From the NCBI RefSeq assembly GCF_001021045.1, contig NZ_CP011545.1, positions 1,364,001 to 1,428,000 of the forward strand: a stretch of 64,000 nucleotides of DNA, read 5' to 3'. Source of the DNA: Corynebacterium testudinoris. GTDB lineage: Bacteria > Actinomycetota > Actinomycetes > Mycobacteriales > Mycobacteriaceae. Every line of letters begins with the position of its first letter. Position 1 is the stretch's first letter. Positions 56,951-64,000 of this stretch are shown piece by piece. A model generated the notes under the pieces. The model was not told the origin of the DNA. It saw only the letters and a program-made list of their open reading frames with translations, and did no database searches. The position numbers were made by a program, and so were the translations under genes.

Positions 56951-57413
56951 GAAAACTCCTCACGGACCCCCGAGGTCAAGCGTGACAGCCTGACTCGAGA
57001 GTGGGGTGGGTGATACTTGTTCATCTCTCGATTGAGGCGCACGAGTATCTAGACCTCACCCACCGCTTCTGTTACCTCGTCGCTCTTGGCGTGCTTCCCC
57101 ACATGCCCGTGCGTCGACCTTGACGGCTGTCAAGCCGTGGCTCCTGATTTGGTAGAGATGTCCATCGACTCGTGAGCCGATATCTGCACCATAGTTCACG
57201 CAGGCAGCTTGTGACACAACCTTTATCAACTTTCACATAAGTAAAGCTTGGCACCATGACCCCCAAGCTTTATCTGACCTGCACCATTACGGGAACATAA
57301 CGGTGATGTGACGTTAGTCACAATTGTAAGCCGGGCGGCGTGTCCTGCCGCACCTATCCAGAAACTGGACATTCTTCACGCCCGGCGGCGAGTCAGGTCT
57401 ACGCGCTTGACGT
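56951..57413 (-). promoter_or_regulatory. Long upstream region of the ripC gene
   Basis: Gene-free. It holds a small hairpin acggct-gtca-agccgt at 57123-57138, a loose inverted repeat in the 57190-57235 area (cttgtgac / tttcacat) and the GlxR-type site at 57307-57322. A c-di-AMP riboswitch is often found before such genes in actinobacteria, but I did not see its conserved core here. Confidence 0.5.
57307..57322. promoter_or_regulatory. GlxR/CRP-type operator upstream of ripC
   Basis: TGTGACGTTAGTCACA fits TGTGA-N6-TCACA, including the central TA. GlxR is the cAMP-responsive global regulator of corynebacteria. The site is about 360 bp upstream of the ripC start and about 90 bp before the 3' end of the Rv1476-like gene, so ripC is the likely target. 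Confidence 0.7.
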
Positions 57414-57914
57414 TTAGGTAAGGCGTGCGCGCAGTGCCGAGCGGACGGACAGTGCAGTAACGGCACACACGATGGCCAGGAACGCCACTACCGCCACAGC
57501 GACGGCAATCCAATTAGGCCCGGAACTTGCCAGATCGTCGACAAAACCATGGGTAGCACCGACGTAGTCCCAATTGGCCAGGAACGTCGCCTGGGCAGAC
57601 TCCACCACAGACCGCGAATGGATATCGCTCACCGCAGCACCTCCCCCGGGAGCACGCACGAGGACAGTGTCTAACCCGGTGGCAGCCATGAGGTCCTGGG
57701 CAACGTCACGGAGGTCCGCCGCCTGCCCGGGAGTCCAGTCAAAGACCACCACTCCCACCGAGCCGGCATCCCCGTCCGCAGCGCGAGTGGTCGCTTCCAG
57801 GAGTGCCGGCTGGAGGTCCACCTCCATCTGGGGGGCATTCAGTCCGGCAAACGCCACCGAGTCCTCGTTGAGTTGGCGGGCGAGATCGTCCATGTCAACG
57901 TCGGCAGGGATCAT
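57414..57914 (-). CDS. Rv1476-like membrane protein (DUF6676-like)
   Basis: 166 residues from MIPADVDMDDLARQLNEDSV, with one C-terminal membrane helix (WIAVAVAVVAFLAIVCAVTAL) and a soluble extracellular-type or cytosolic domain containing TTRAADGDAGSVGVVVFDWTP. Position between ripC and acn is shared with mycobacterial Rv1476. The GAGGAG site fixes the start at 57914; the frame is open 75 codons further up with no support. Function unknown. Confidence 0.8.
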   Translation of the reverse strand: MIPADVDMDDLARQLNEDSVAFAGLNAPQMEVDLQPALLEATTRAADGDAGSVGVVVFDWTPGQAADLRDVAQDLMAATGLDTVLVRAPGGGAAVSDIHSRSVVESAQATFLANWDYVGATHGFVDDLASSGPNWIAVAVAVVAFLAIVCAVTALSVRSALRARLT

Positions 57915-58058
57915 CGCGGCACTCCTCATTGACTGCTTTAGGTGGGCTTTTCGGACATGACACCTCGTGACCTGTGGCCCCTTTACCCCGTTAGTTCTAT
58001 CTGCTAGGGGTACGGCGGGGGTGGTGGCTCGCCGAACGGCGAGGGGAAATGTCATAAA

Positions 58059-58081
58059 CGGGACGACCGTACTGTTAGAAT
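58059..58081 (+). promoter_or_regulatory. AcnR-type operator and -10 box of acn
   Basis: CGGGACGACCGTACTG (58059-58074) agrees at 11 or so of 16 positions with the AcnR site I recall for C. glutamicum (CAGAACGCTTGTACTG), sharing C-G-ACG and GTACTG. TAGAAT at 58076-58081 is a good -10 box directly after it. AcnR binding would block the promoter. Inferred start near 58088. Confidence 0.65.
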
Positions 58082-58216
58082 ATCGGCAGTCGGTGATCCC
58101 GCGCCCTAGACTTAAGGGTGGACCACCGCGTTCAGCCACTACCGCTTGCCCCTCACCGGGGAGAGCCGCAGAAGGTAATGAACATCCAGTTCAATGAAGA
58201 GGAAATGGAGCTCCCT

Positions 58217-60988
58217 GTGACCGAAAGCAAGAACTCCTTCAACGCCAAGCGCACCCTCGAGGTCGGCGACAAGTCTTATGACTACTTCGCCCTCGATGCC
58301 GTGCCAGGTATGGAGAAACTGCCTTACTCCCTCAAGGTTCTCGGTGAGAATCTGCTGCGCACCGAAGACGGCGCCAACATCACCACCGAGCACATCGAGG
58401 CAATTGCCAACTGGGATCCGAAGGCTGAGCCTTCCATCGAGATCCAGTTCACCCCGGCCCGTGTGCTCATGCAGGACTTCACCGGTGTTGCTTGTGTCGT
58501 CGACCTTGCCACCATGCGCGAGGCCGTGAAGACCCTCGGCGGCGACCCGGATAAGGTCAACCCGCTGAACCCGGCCGAGATGGTCATTGACCACTCGGTC
58601 ATCGTTGAGGCATTCGGTACCTCTGACGCGATTGATAAGAACGTCGCGATTGAGTACCAGCGCAACGAGGAGCGCTACCAGTTCCTGCGTTGGGGTGCGG
58701 AGAACTTCTCCAACTTCCGCGTCGTTCCCCCCGGAACCGGCATCGTGCACCAGGTCAACATCGAGTACTTGTCCCGCGTGGTCTTCGACAACGACGGTGT
58801 CGCGTACCCGGATAGCTGCATCGGCACGGACTCCCACACCACCATGGAGAATGGTTTGGGCATCCTTGGCTGGGGCGTCGGCGGTATCGAGGCAGAGGCA
58901 GCCATGCTGGGCCAGCCTGTCTCCATGCTCATCCCCCGCGTCGTGGGCTTCAAGCTCAACGGCGAAATCCCGGCCGGCGTCACTGCTACCGACGTCGTGC
59001 TCACCATCACCGAAATGCTCCGCGCACACGGTGTGGTTCAGAAGTTCGTCGAGTTCTACGGCAACGGCGTTAAGTCCGTCCCGCTGGCTAACCGCGCCAC
59101 CATCGGCAACATGTCCCCGGAGTTCGGCTCCACCTGTGCCATGTTCCCGATCGACGAGGAGACCATCAAGTACCTCGAGCTCACCGGCCGCTCCGCCGAG
59201 GACATCGCCCGCGTCGAGGCTTACGCCAAAGCCCAGGGCATGTGGCTCGAAATGGATGCTCCGGAGGCAGAGTACTCCGAGTACCTCGAGCTGGATCTGT
59301 CCACCGTGGTGCCCTCCATCGCTGGCCCGAAGCGCCCGCAGGACCGCATCCTCCTGTCGAACTCTAAGTCTGCGTTCCGCAAGGACCTGCCGACCTACTC
59401 CGATGGTGAGACCAAGGAAGCCGTCCGCGCCACCAAGGTGGAGGGCGACTCCTACAACCAGTCCTTCCCGGGCCACGGCGAGTCCGCTGCAGCCTCCGCG
59501 GAAGGCCGCGCATCGAGCCCGGTCATTGTGGAGTCCCCGCAGGGTGGCGAGTACACCCTCGACCACGGCATGGTGGCCATCGCCTCCATCACTTCGTGCA
59601 CCAACACCTCCAACCCGTCGGTGCTCGTCGCCGCTGGCCTGCTGGCCCGTAAGGCCAACGAGCTGGGCCTGAAGTCGAAGCCCTGGATCAAGACCATTTG
59701 TGCCCCGGGCTCCCAGGTCGTCGATGGCTACTTCAAGCGCGCCGATCTGTGGAAGGACCTGGAAGCCCTCGGCTTCTACCTTTCCGGTTTCGGTTGTACC
59801 TCCTGCATCGGTAACTCCGGCCCGCTTCCGGCCGAGGTGTCCGCCGCCATCAACGAGCACGACTTGGCTGCCACCGCAGTCCTGTCCGGCAACCGTAACT
59901 TCGAGGGTCGTATCTCCCCCGACGTGAAGATGAACTACCTGGCCTCCCCGCCGCTGGTCATCGCCTACGCCATCGCCGGCACCATGGACTTCGACTTTGA
60001 GACTGATCCGCTGGGTCAGGATCAGGATGGCAACGATGTCTTCCTCAAGGACATCTGGCCCTCCACCGAGGAGATCGAGTCCACCATCGAGGGAGCTATC
60101 TCCCGCGAGCTCTACGAAGCTGACTACGCCGATGTGTTCAAGGGCGATCAGCAGTGGCAGGACCTGGATATCCCGACCGGTAAGACCTTCGAGTGGGATG
60201 AGGATTCCACCTACATCCGCAAGGCTCCTTACTTCGACGGCATGCCCGCCGAAGCTCAGCCGGTCACCGACATCAAGGGCGCCCGCGTCCTGGCGAAGCT
60301 CGGCGACTCGGTCACCACCGACCACATCTCCCCTGCTTCCTCGATCAAGCCCGGCACCCCGGCTGCTCTGTACCTGGATTCCAAGGGCGTTGAGCGTCAG
60401 GACTACAACTCGCTCGGTTCCCGTCGTGGTAACCACGAGGTCATGGTCCGCGGTACCTTTGCCAACATCCGCCTGGCCAACCAGCTGGTCGACGTCACGG
60501 GTGGCTACACCCGCGACTTCACCCTCGAGGGTGGCCCGCAGGCGTTTATTTATGACGCCGCCGTTAACTACGAGGCAGCCGGTATCCCGCTGGTCGTCCT
60601 CGGCGGCAAGGAGTACGGCACCGGTTCTTCCCGTGACTGGGCTGCCAAGGGCACCAACTTGCTGGGTGTCAAGGCCGTCATCACCGAGTCCTTCGAGCGT
60701 ATTCACCGCTCGAACCTCATCGGCATGGGCGTTATCCCGCTGCAGTTCCCCGCTGGCCAGTCCCACGAGTCCCTGGGGCTGGATGGCACCGAGACCTTCG
60801 ACATCGAAGGCATCGAGGAGCTCAACAACGGTGTGACCCCGGAGACGGTTAAGGTCACCGCCACCAAGGAGAACGGCGATGTGGTGTCCTTCGACGCAGT
60901 CGTCCGCATCGACACCCCTGGTGAGGCTGACTACTACCGCAACGGCGGCATCCTGCAGTTCGTCCTGCGTCAGATGGCCAACAACTAG
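58217..60988 (+). CDS. acn: Aconitate hydratase (aconitase A)
   Basis: About 923 residues. Isomerises citrate and isocitrate in the TCA cycle and can act as an RNA-binding iron sensor. Cluster cysteines: [10 protein letters not shown] near residue 465 and [13 protein letters not shown] near residue 535. Also [22 protein letters not shown] and the swivelling C-terminal domain with [12 protein letters not shown]. The GTG at 58217 has a GGAG site 6 bp upstream; ATG at 58205 and 58178 are alternatives. Regulated by AcnR (next gene, 130 bp downstream) through the operator above. Confidence 0.96.
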   Translation: MTESKNSFNAKRTLEVGDKSYDYFALDAVPGMEKLPYSLKVLGENLLRTEDGANITTEHIEAIANWDPKAEPSIEIQFTPARVLMQDFTGVACVVDLATMREAVKTLGGDPDKVNPLNPAEMVIDHSVIVEAFGTSDAIDKNVAIEYQRNEERYQFLRWGAENFSNFRVVPPGTGIVHQVNIEYLSRVVFDNDGVAYPDSCIGTDSHTTMENGLGILGWGVGGIEAEAAMLGQPVSMLIPRVVGFKLNGEIPAGVTATDVVLTITEMLRAHGVVQKFVEFYGNGVKSVPLANRATIGNMSPEFGSTCAMFPIDEETIKYLELTGRSAEDIARVEAYAKAQGMWLEMDAPEAEYSEYLELDLSTVVPSIAGPKRPQDRILLSNSKSAFRKDLPTYSDGETKEAVRATKVEGDSYNQSFPGHGESAAASAEGRASSPVIVESPQGGEYTLDHGMVAIASITSCTNTSNPSVLVAAGLLARKANELGLKSKPWIKTICAPGSQVVDGYFKRADLWKDLEALGFYLSGFGCTSCIGNSGPLPAEVSAAINEHDLAATAVLSGNRNFEGRISPDVKMNYLASPPLVIAYAIAGTMDFDFETDPLGQDQDGNDVFLKDIWPSTEEIESTIEGAISRELYEADYADVFKGDQQWQDLDIPTGKTFEWDEDSTYIRKAPYFDGMPAEAQPVTDIKGARVLAKLGDSVTTDHISPASSIKPGTPAALYLDSKGVERQDYNSLGSRRGNHEVMVRGTFANIRLANQLVDVTGGYTRDFTLEGGPQAFIYDAAVNYEAAGIPLVVLGGKEYGTGSSRDWAAKGTNLLGVKAVITESFERIHRSNLIGMGVIPLQFPAGQSHESLGLDGTETFDIEGIEELNNGVTPETVKVTATKENGDVVSFDAVVRIDTPGEADYYRNGGILQFVLRQMANN

Positions 60989-61022
60989 GGTCATCTCGTA
61001 GCGGGCAATCTTGCTGCCCTGT

Positions 61023-61080
61023 GAGGGGGTTGCACCTCCCCGGTAGTTTCTAACTGGCCGGGAGAGCGTGTGGCCCCCTC
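61023..61080 (+). promoter_or_regulatory. Stem-loop between acn and acnR
   Basis: The outer stem gaggggg (61023-61029) pairs with ccccctc (61074-61080), with an inner ccggt / actgg-type stem around gtttcta. A partial terminator or a transcript-processing signal that sets the acn:acnR ratio is plausible. Confidence 0.5.
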
Positions 61081-61120
61081 TTCCTATTAGCTGTGTGTTC
61101 GCCTAAAGGAGATCCATCGC

Positions 61121-61708
61121 ATGCCCATCGTCAGTGACGTCGAATTGACGCGTCGCCGTACCGAGATCTTGGAGGGCGCACGACGTTGCTTCGCCGAGCA
61201 CGGGTACGAAGGTGCCACCGTGCGGCTGTTGGAAAAGGCCACGGGTAAATCTCGCGGGGCCATCTTCCACCACTTCGGTGACAAGGAGAATCTTTTCCTC
61301 GCGTTGGCCCGGGAAGATGCTGCTCGTCAGGCCGAGGTCGTGGCTGAGGAGGGCCTCGTCGAGGTGATGCGGGATATGCTGCACCACCCCGAGCGGCATG
61401 ATTGGCTGGCTACCCGGCTGGAAATCACCAAGATGCTGCGCACCGACGCCGCATTCCGCGCGCGGTGGCTTGATCATCAGGCGGTGCTGGATGAAGCAGT
61501 CCAAGAGCGTCTGTCCCGGTTGGCAGCCGATGGCCGCATGCGCACGGATGTTTCTCCGGACGTGTTGCACACGTATCTCGAGACCGTCCTCGACGGTTTC
61601 ATTGCGCGCTTGGCCTCGGGTCGTTCGACGGATGGGCTCGAGGAAGTCTTGAACCTCGTCGAAGGTACCGTCCGGCGGGGTGCGACAGAATCCGCGCGTA
61701 TAGAATGA
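61121..61708 (+). CDS. acnR: TetR-family regulator AcnR
   Basis: 195 residues starting MPIVSDVELTRRRTEILEGAR. The HTH is RRCFAEHGYEGATVRLLEKATGKSRGAIFHHFGDKENLFLALA, near-identical to what I recall of C. glutamicum AcnR. It represses acn, with citrate and Mg2+ as effector in C. glutamicum. An AAGGAG site precedes the ATG at 61121. The next gene starts 7 bp after it. Confidence 0.96.
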   Translation: MPIVSDVELTRRRTEILEGARRCFAEHGYEGATVRLLEKATGKSRGAIFHHFGDKENLFLALAREDAARQAEVVAEEGLVEVMRDMLHHPERHDWLATRLEITKMLRTDAAFRARWLDHQAVLDEAVQERLSRLAADGRMRTDVSPDVLHTYLETVLDGFIARLASGRSTDGLEEVLNLVEGTVRRGATESARIE

Positions 61709-61714
61709 TCCCCT

Positions 61715-62449
61715 ATGCCTAGAGTTCTCCTCGTCTCCCTCCGGTCCGGCGTGACCAGTGCCCTTGTTGCGGCAGCTGAGCACCGCGATTTCCTCGAGGC
61801 GACGAGGATGCAACCGGAAGATATGCCCCTGGTGGTTCTTGATTCCCCGGAGGCCGCCATCGGGGACTTGAGCGGGTTCGACGGCGTCCTCATCGGCGGG
61901 AGTTCGCTCAACATCACCAACGAGCAATGGGGTGAGTGGCAGCATCACGTGCACGCGCAGCTGCGCACGATCATTGATGCTGGCATTCCCGCTTTTTTCG
62001 TCTGCTACGGCACCAGTTGGCTGGTCCATGAGCTGGGTGGCCGGATTGGTCACGGGCACGCCGAGAAGACTGGATCGACCATCGTGGAGCTGACCAGTGA
62101 GGGCCAGAAGGATCCCCTCACCCAGGGGCTACCGCAGACTTTTACGTCGCTGACCGGCCATACGGAGAACGTGGAGGAGGTGGGCCCGGGCGTGGTCACT
62201 TTGGCCACCGGGCCTACGTGCCCCGTGCAGTTCATCCGCTTTGGCGACCACGTCTGGGCGACCCAGTTCCACTCCGATATGGATGCGGTGGCCATGAAAG
62301 CTCGCATGGATTTCTTTTATGACTACGGGTATTTCTCACCCGAAGACTACGACGCCATCGTGGCCACCCTGCCGGAGATCGACACCACCTGGTCGAATCG
62401 ACTGGTGGAGAATTTTGTCCGCTACTGCGGGGGCAACTCAGCGAACTGA
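61715..62449 (+). CDS. Class I glutamine amidotransferase-like protein
   Basis: 244 residues. The FVCYGTSWLVHELGG segment near residue 95 has the nucleophile Cys in a CYG context, TGHTENVEEV is present, and WATQFHSDMDAV near residue 185 holds the GATase His. The Glu of the triad is not obvious. Lies immediately after acnR in the same direction; a similar gene follows acnR in C. glutamicum as I recall. The partner domain or substrate is unknown; it may act as a stand-alone hydrolase. Confidence 0.8.
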   Translation: MPRVLLVSLRSGVTSALVAAAEHRDFLEATRMQPEDMPLVVLDSPEAAIGDLSGFDGVLIGGSSLNITNEQWGEWQHHVHAQLRTIIDAGIPAFFVCYGTSWLVHELGGRIGHGHAEKTGSTIVELTSEGQKDPLTQGLPQTFTSLTGHTENVEEVGPGVVTLATGPTCPVQFIRFGDHVWATQFHSDMDAVAMKARMDFFYDYGYFSPEDYDAIVATLPEIDTTWSNRLVENFVRYCGGNSAN

Positions 62450-63099
62450 GCTAGTGTCCCGGAGCCGTCGACGAACGCGACGATCTTTTCTTCGGGCAAT
62501 TTCGGTCGCTGTGCCAAAGCAGTAATGACATCGGCGACAAGCGCCCTGGACGTGGTGTAGCTTCCCGTTGGTTGGTTGGCCACGATGTCTACTCCCCCGG
62601 CTTCCTCCATGGTCAACGTGGCTGGTGCGAGGATGACGTAATCGAGCTCGGAGGCGAGAAGTCGGCGGTCCACGGTCTCCTTGGAATCGGCGTAGGGGTA
62701 GAAGGAGTCTTCGGGGTCAATGCCGTGGTCGAGGGAACCAAGGTAGGAGACCATGAGGAACTTCGGTGGGTTGGCCAACTGTTCCAGGGCGTCGATGCAG
62801 GCCAGTGCTCCGTCCCGGTCGATGGCGTAGGTGTCAGCCTCGCCGCCGCGTCCGCCGTTGCCGGCTGACCACACGGCGATGTCGTAGTCGCCGAGGATGT
62901 CTGCCCAGTCATCGACGCTGAGGGCTGTGAGGTCACGGACGAGTGGCGTCGCCCCGAGGGCTTCGATGTCGGAGACCTGTTCCGGTTTGCGGATCAGCGA
63001 GGTGACGTCGAGTCCAGCGGAGACGAGTCGGGAGGTGGCTAGCTGGGCCACGCGGCCGTGTCCGCCGATGAGCAAGATTTTCTGTGCCGAGTGTGTCAT
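62422..63099 (-). CDS. NAD(P)-binding Rossmann-fold protein (atypical SDR/NmrA-like)
   Basis: 225 residues. GGHGRVAQLATSRLVSAGLDVTSLIRK (residues 12-38) is the dinucleotide-binding GxxGxxG-like motif; DIAVWSAGNGGRGG and SYLGSLDHGIDPED follow. Resembles the YwnB/NmrA-type atypical short-chain dehydrogenases that reduce or sense NAD(P)H. The catalytic Tyr-x-x-x-Lys is not intact (SKETVDRRLLASELDYVIL). Its 3' end overlaps the amidotransferase gene by 28 bp. Confidence 0.82.
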   Translation of the reverse strand: MTHSAQKILLIGGHGRVAQLATSRLVSAGLDVTSLIRKPEQVSDIEALGATPLVRDLTALSVDDWADILGDYDIAVWSAGNGGRGGEADTYAIDRDGALACIDALEQLANPPKFLMVSYLGSLDHGIDPEDSFYPYADSKETVDRRLLASELDYVILAPATLTMEEAGGVDIVANQPTGSYTTSRALVADVITALAQRPKLPEEKIVAFVDGSGTLAQFAELPPQ

Positions 63100-63118
63100 G
63101 GCCCCACCCTACGTATTG

Positions 63119-63607
63119 TCAGGGGCGCATGCCGTCAACATAGCGGGCTGTCACCCATCGCTGCACGGCTCGCGCTATTGGCGCTCCGAGGCGGGCAAGC
63201 CACCAGGAATGCTGGGAAAAGGCCACGCACCGGCCACGCACCGTGCCGTCTTCCGCCATCTCCACTATGAAGGCCTCTTCCCCACGTTCGATGTGTCCGG
63301 GAAGCGTGCCGTAGACGAGGGCTGTCCGGGTGGGGGTGCGTTCCTCATGGAGGATGAGGCACGGCGACAGCGTGGGTCCAAAGCTCAGCCGCACGAGGCG
63401 GCCTTCTTGGTGGACGGTCACTCCGGCGTGGGCATGCGCCCGCCAGGTCAGCATGCGTATCGACGCCGCCGCAAACACCTCCTCCCCCATCCCCAGCACT
63501 GCGCTGTGGTCGGTCAGGTGCCAAGAATCGTCGATGCCAGCTGACGAGCCCTCGGCGAGCGCTAACGTCGCCAAGTGCAAGTGATCAGGGTAGGTCACGG
63601 AGCTCAC
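63119..63607 (-). CDS. DUF1990-family protein
   Basis: 162 residues from a GTG that overlaps the preceding stop by four bases. The family region runs from DDSWHLTDHSAVLGMGEEVFAAASIRMLTWRAHAHAGV to GHIERGEEAFIVEMAEDGTVRGRCVAFSQHSWWLARLGAPIARAVQRWVTARY. A conserved His/Ser/Trp pattern near the end (FSQHSWWL) marks the family. Function unknown. It is probably co-transcribed with the small membrane protein gene upstream. Confidence 0.8.
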   Translation of the reverse strand: MSSVTYPDHLHLATLALAEGSSAGIDDSWHLTDHSAVLGMGEEVFAAASIRMLTWRAHAHAGVTVHQEGRLVRLSFGPTLSPCLILHEERTPTRTALVYGTLPGHIERGEEAFIVEMAEDGTVRGRCVAFSQHSWWLARLGAPIARAVQRWVTARYVDGMRP

Positions 63608-63822
63608 TTGCGTCCGAATGACCAATAGGCCGCCGGGCCGAATCCGTTGATGAAGGATGCGGCCACCCACGCCCATTTTGGTCCACGGACCTGATCGGCG
63701 GGGCGCCGGGAAAGGTCCACCCAGGTGCCTACCTTGGCGGTGATTTCCACGAGTGCTCCGATGACAATCCCGACCTGGGCTCGGGTGGACAGCTCCGCGA
63801 ACTTCTTGCTGCTGGTACTCAT
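63604..63822 (-). CDS. Small membrane protein, 72 residues
   Basis: One or two hydrophobic helices (GIVIGALVEITAKVGTWVDL; WAWVAASFINGFGPAAYWSFG) with a positive loop RRPADQVRGPKW between. This resembles PLDc_N-type small membrane proteins in actinobacteria (W-x-x-V-x3-N-x-x-GP-x-A-Y). Function unknown. Followed directly by the DUF1990 gene. Confidence 0.78.
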   Translation of the reverse strand: MSTSSKKFAELSTRAQVGIVIGALVEITAKVGTWVDLSRRPADQVRGPKWAWVAASFINGFGPAAYWSFGRK

Positions 63823-63859
63823 GAGACCGATTGTAGGCCCGTCGGTTTAGGATGGGTCC

Positions 63860-64000
63860 ATGTTTGCCATCATGACTGTCACGGGCGCCGATCACACCGG
63901 AATCATCGCCGCCGTCACCTCCGAACTGGCTGCCCAGGAAGTCAATATCCTCGACGTTTCTCAAACGATCATGGACAAGTACTTCACGATGATCCTGCGC
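63860..64000 (+). CDS. ACT-domain protein (5' part; continues beyond the window)
   Basis: 47 residues are visible: MFAIMTVTGADHTGIIAAVT and onward to TIMDKYFTMIL, the beta-alpha-beta start of a stand-alone ACT domain (UPF0237 type). Such proteins are about 89 residues and bind amino acids. The corynebacterial neighbour, in my recollection, is a DUF711 gene. Confidence 0.85.
   Translation, partial: MFAIMTVTGADHTGIIAAVTSELAAQEVNILDVSQTIMDKYFTMILR

Noticed and set aside
56951..57300. c-di-AMP (ydaO-type) riboswitch before ripC
   Set aside because: Expected from context, but the conserved GGGUGAA and GGGGAACC-like core segments were not found when the minus strand was read. Left as a plain leader.
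58139..60994. 951-codon open frame on the minus strand
   Set aside because: It mirrors the aconitase gene; high-GC third positions leave the antisense frame open. The product is a low-complexity V/G/L/D/H-rich sequence with no family features.
1..64000. CRISPR array or cas genes
   Set aside because: No series of spaced direct repeats of 25-40 bp and no Cas-like protein was seen anywhere in the window.

Overview
The window is about 64 kb of a Corynebacterium chromosome. The evidence is gene content and order: mshC (mycothiol), hisG-hisE, pyrD beside an LppL-type lipoprotein, an NlpC/P60 protein next to acn-acnR, a coproporphyrin-type ferrochelatase with C-terminal cysteines, and IS elements typical of the genus. 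The order of the core genes matches, from memory, the hisG-mshC-pyrD and hemH-ripC-acn-acnR neighbourhoods of C. glutamicum and, in part, the Rv2121c-Rv2141c and Rv1474c-Rv1477 regions of M. tuberculosis.

Left core (1-15084): a C4-dicarboxylate transporter (cut by the window edge), aspartase, hisG, hisE, a HAD phosphatase, mshC, uppP, an aldo/keto reductase, a lipoprotein, pyrD, a small membrane protein, a PEBP-fold protein and a two-gene ABC exporter whose ATPase sites look strongly asymmetric. It ends in tRNA-Leu(GAG).

Accessory region (about 15085-47663): a mosaic genomic island. Fourteen bases of the 3' end of the tRNA recur at 47650-47663, which marks the probable right junction. The island holds a complete type I restriction-modification system, a divergent SIR2 / Abi_2 pair with a promoter-hairpin unit between the two genes, an Lsr2 paralogue, an XRE regulator facing a tiny ORF, a Tat-lipoprotein carbonic anhydrase, a TetR-MFS efflux pair, and a cassette of RHH-like protein, leader ORF, tyrosine-recombinase-like protein and DDE-like transposase near the right end. 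It also holds one IS3 and one IS1380 element and four IS6-family (IS1628-like) elements plus solo ends. Several genes have been cut by the IS6 elements: an Mrr endonuclease, a DEAD-box helicase, a large SNF2-type helicase, and a nuclease-domain fragment of an MmeI/YeeA-like enzyme. It looks like a defence island partly destroyed by IS6 activity.

Right core (about 48177-64000): a thymidylate-kinase-like P-loop protein, a cupin, a TVP38-family protein, an HTH protein, an SPFH/NfeD pair, a DUF3097 protein, ferrochelatase, the RipC-like NlpC/P60 endopeptidase with a long leader and a GlxR-type site, an Rv1476-like membrane protein, aconitase with a good AcnR-type operator, acnR, an amidotransferase, a Rossmann protein, a DUF1990 protein, a small membrane protein and the start of an ACT-domain protein. 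Product names rest on reading motifs by eye; no database search was possible.
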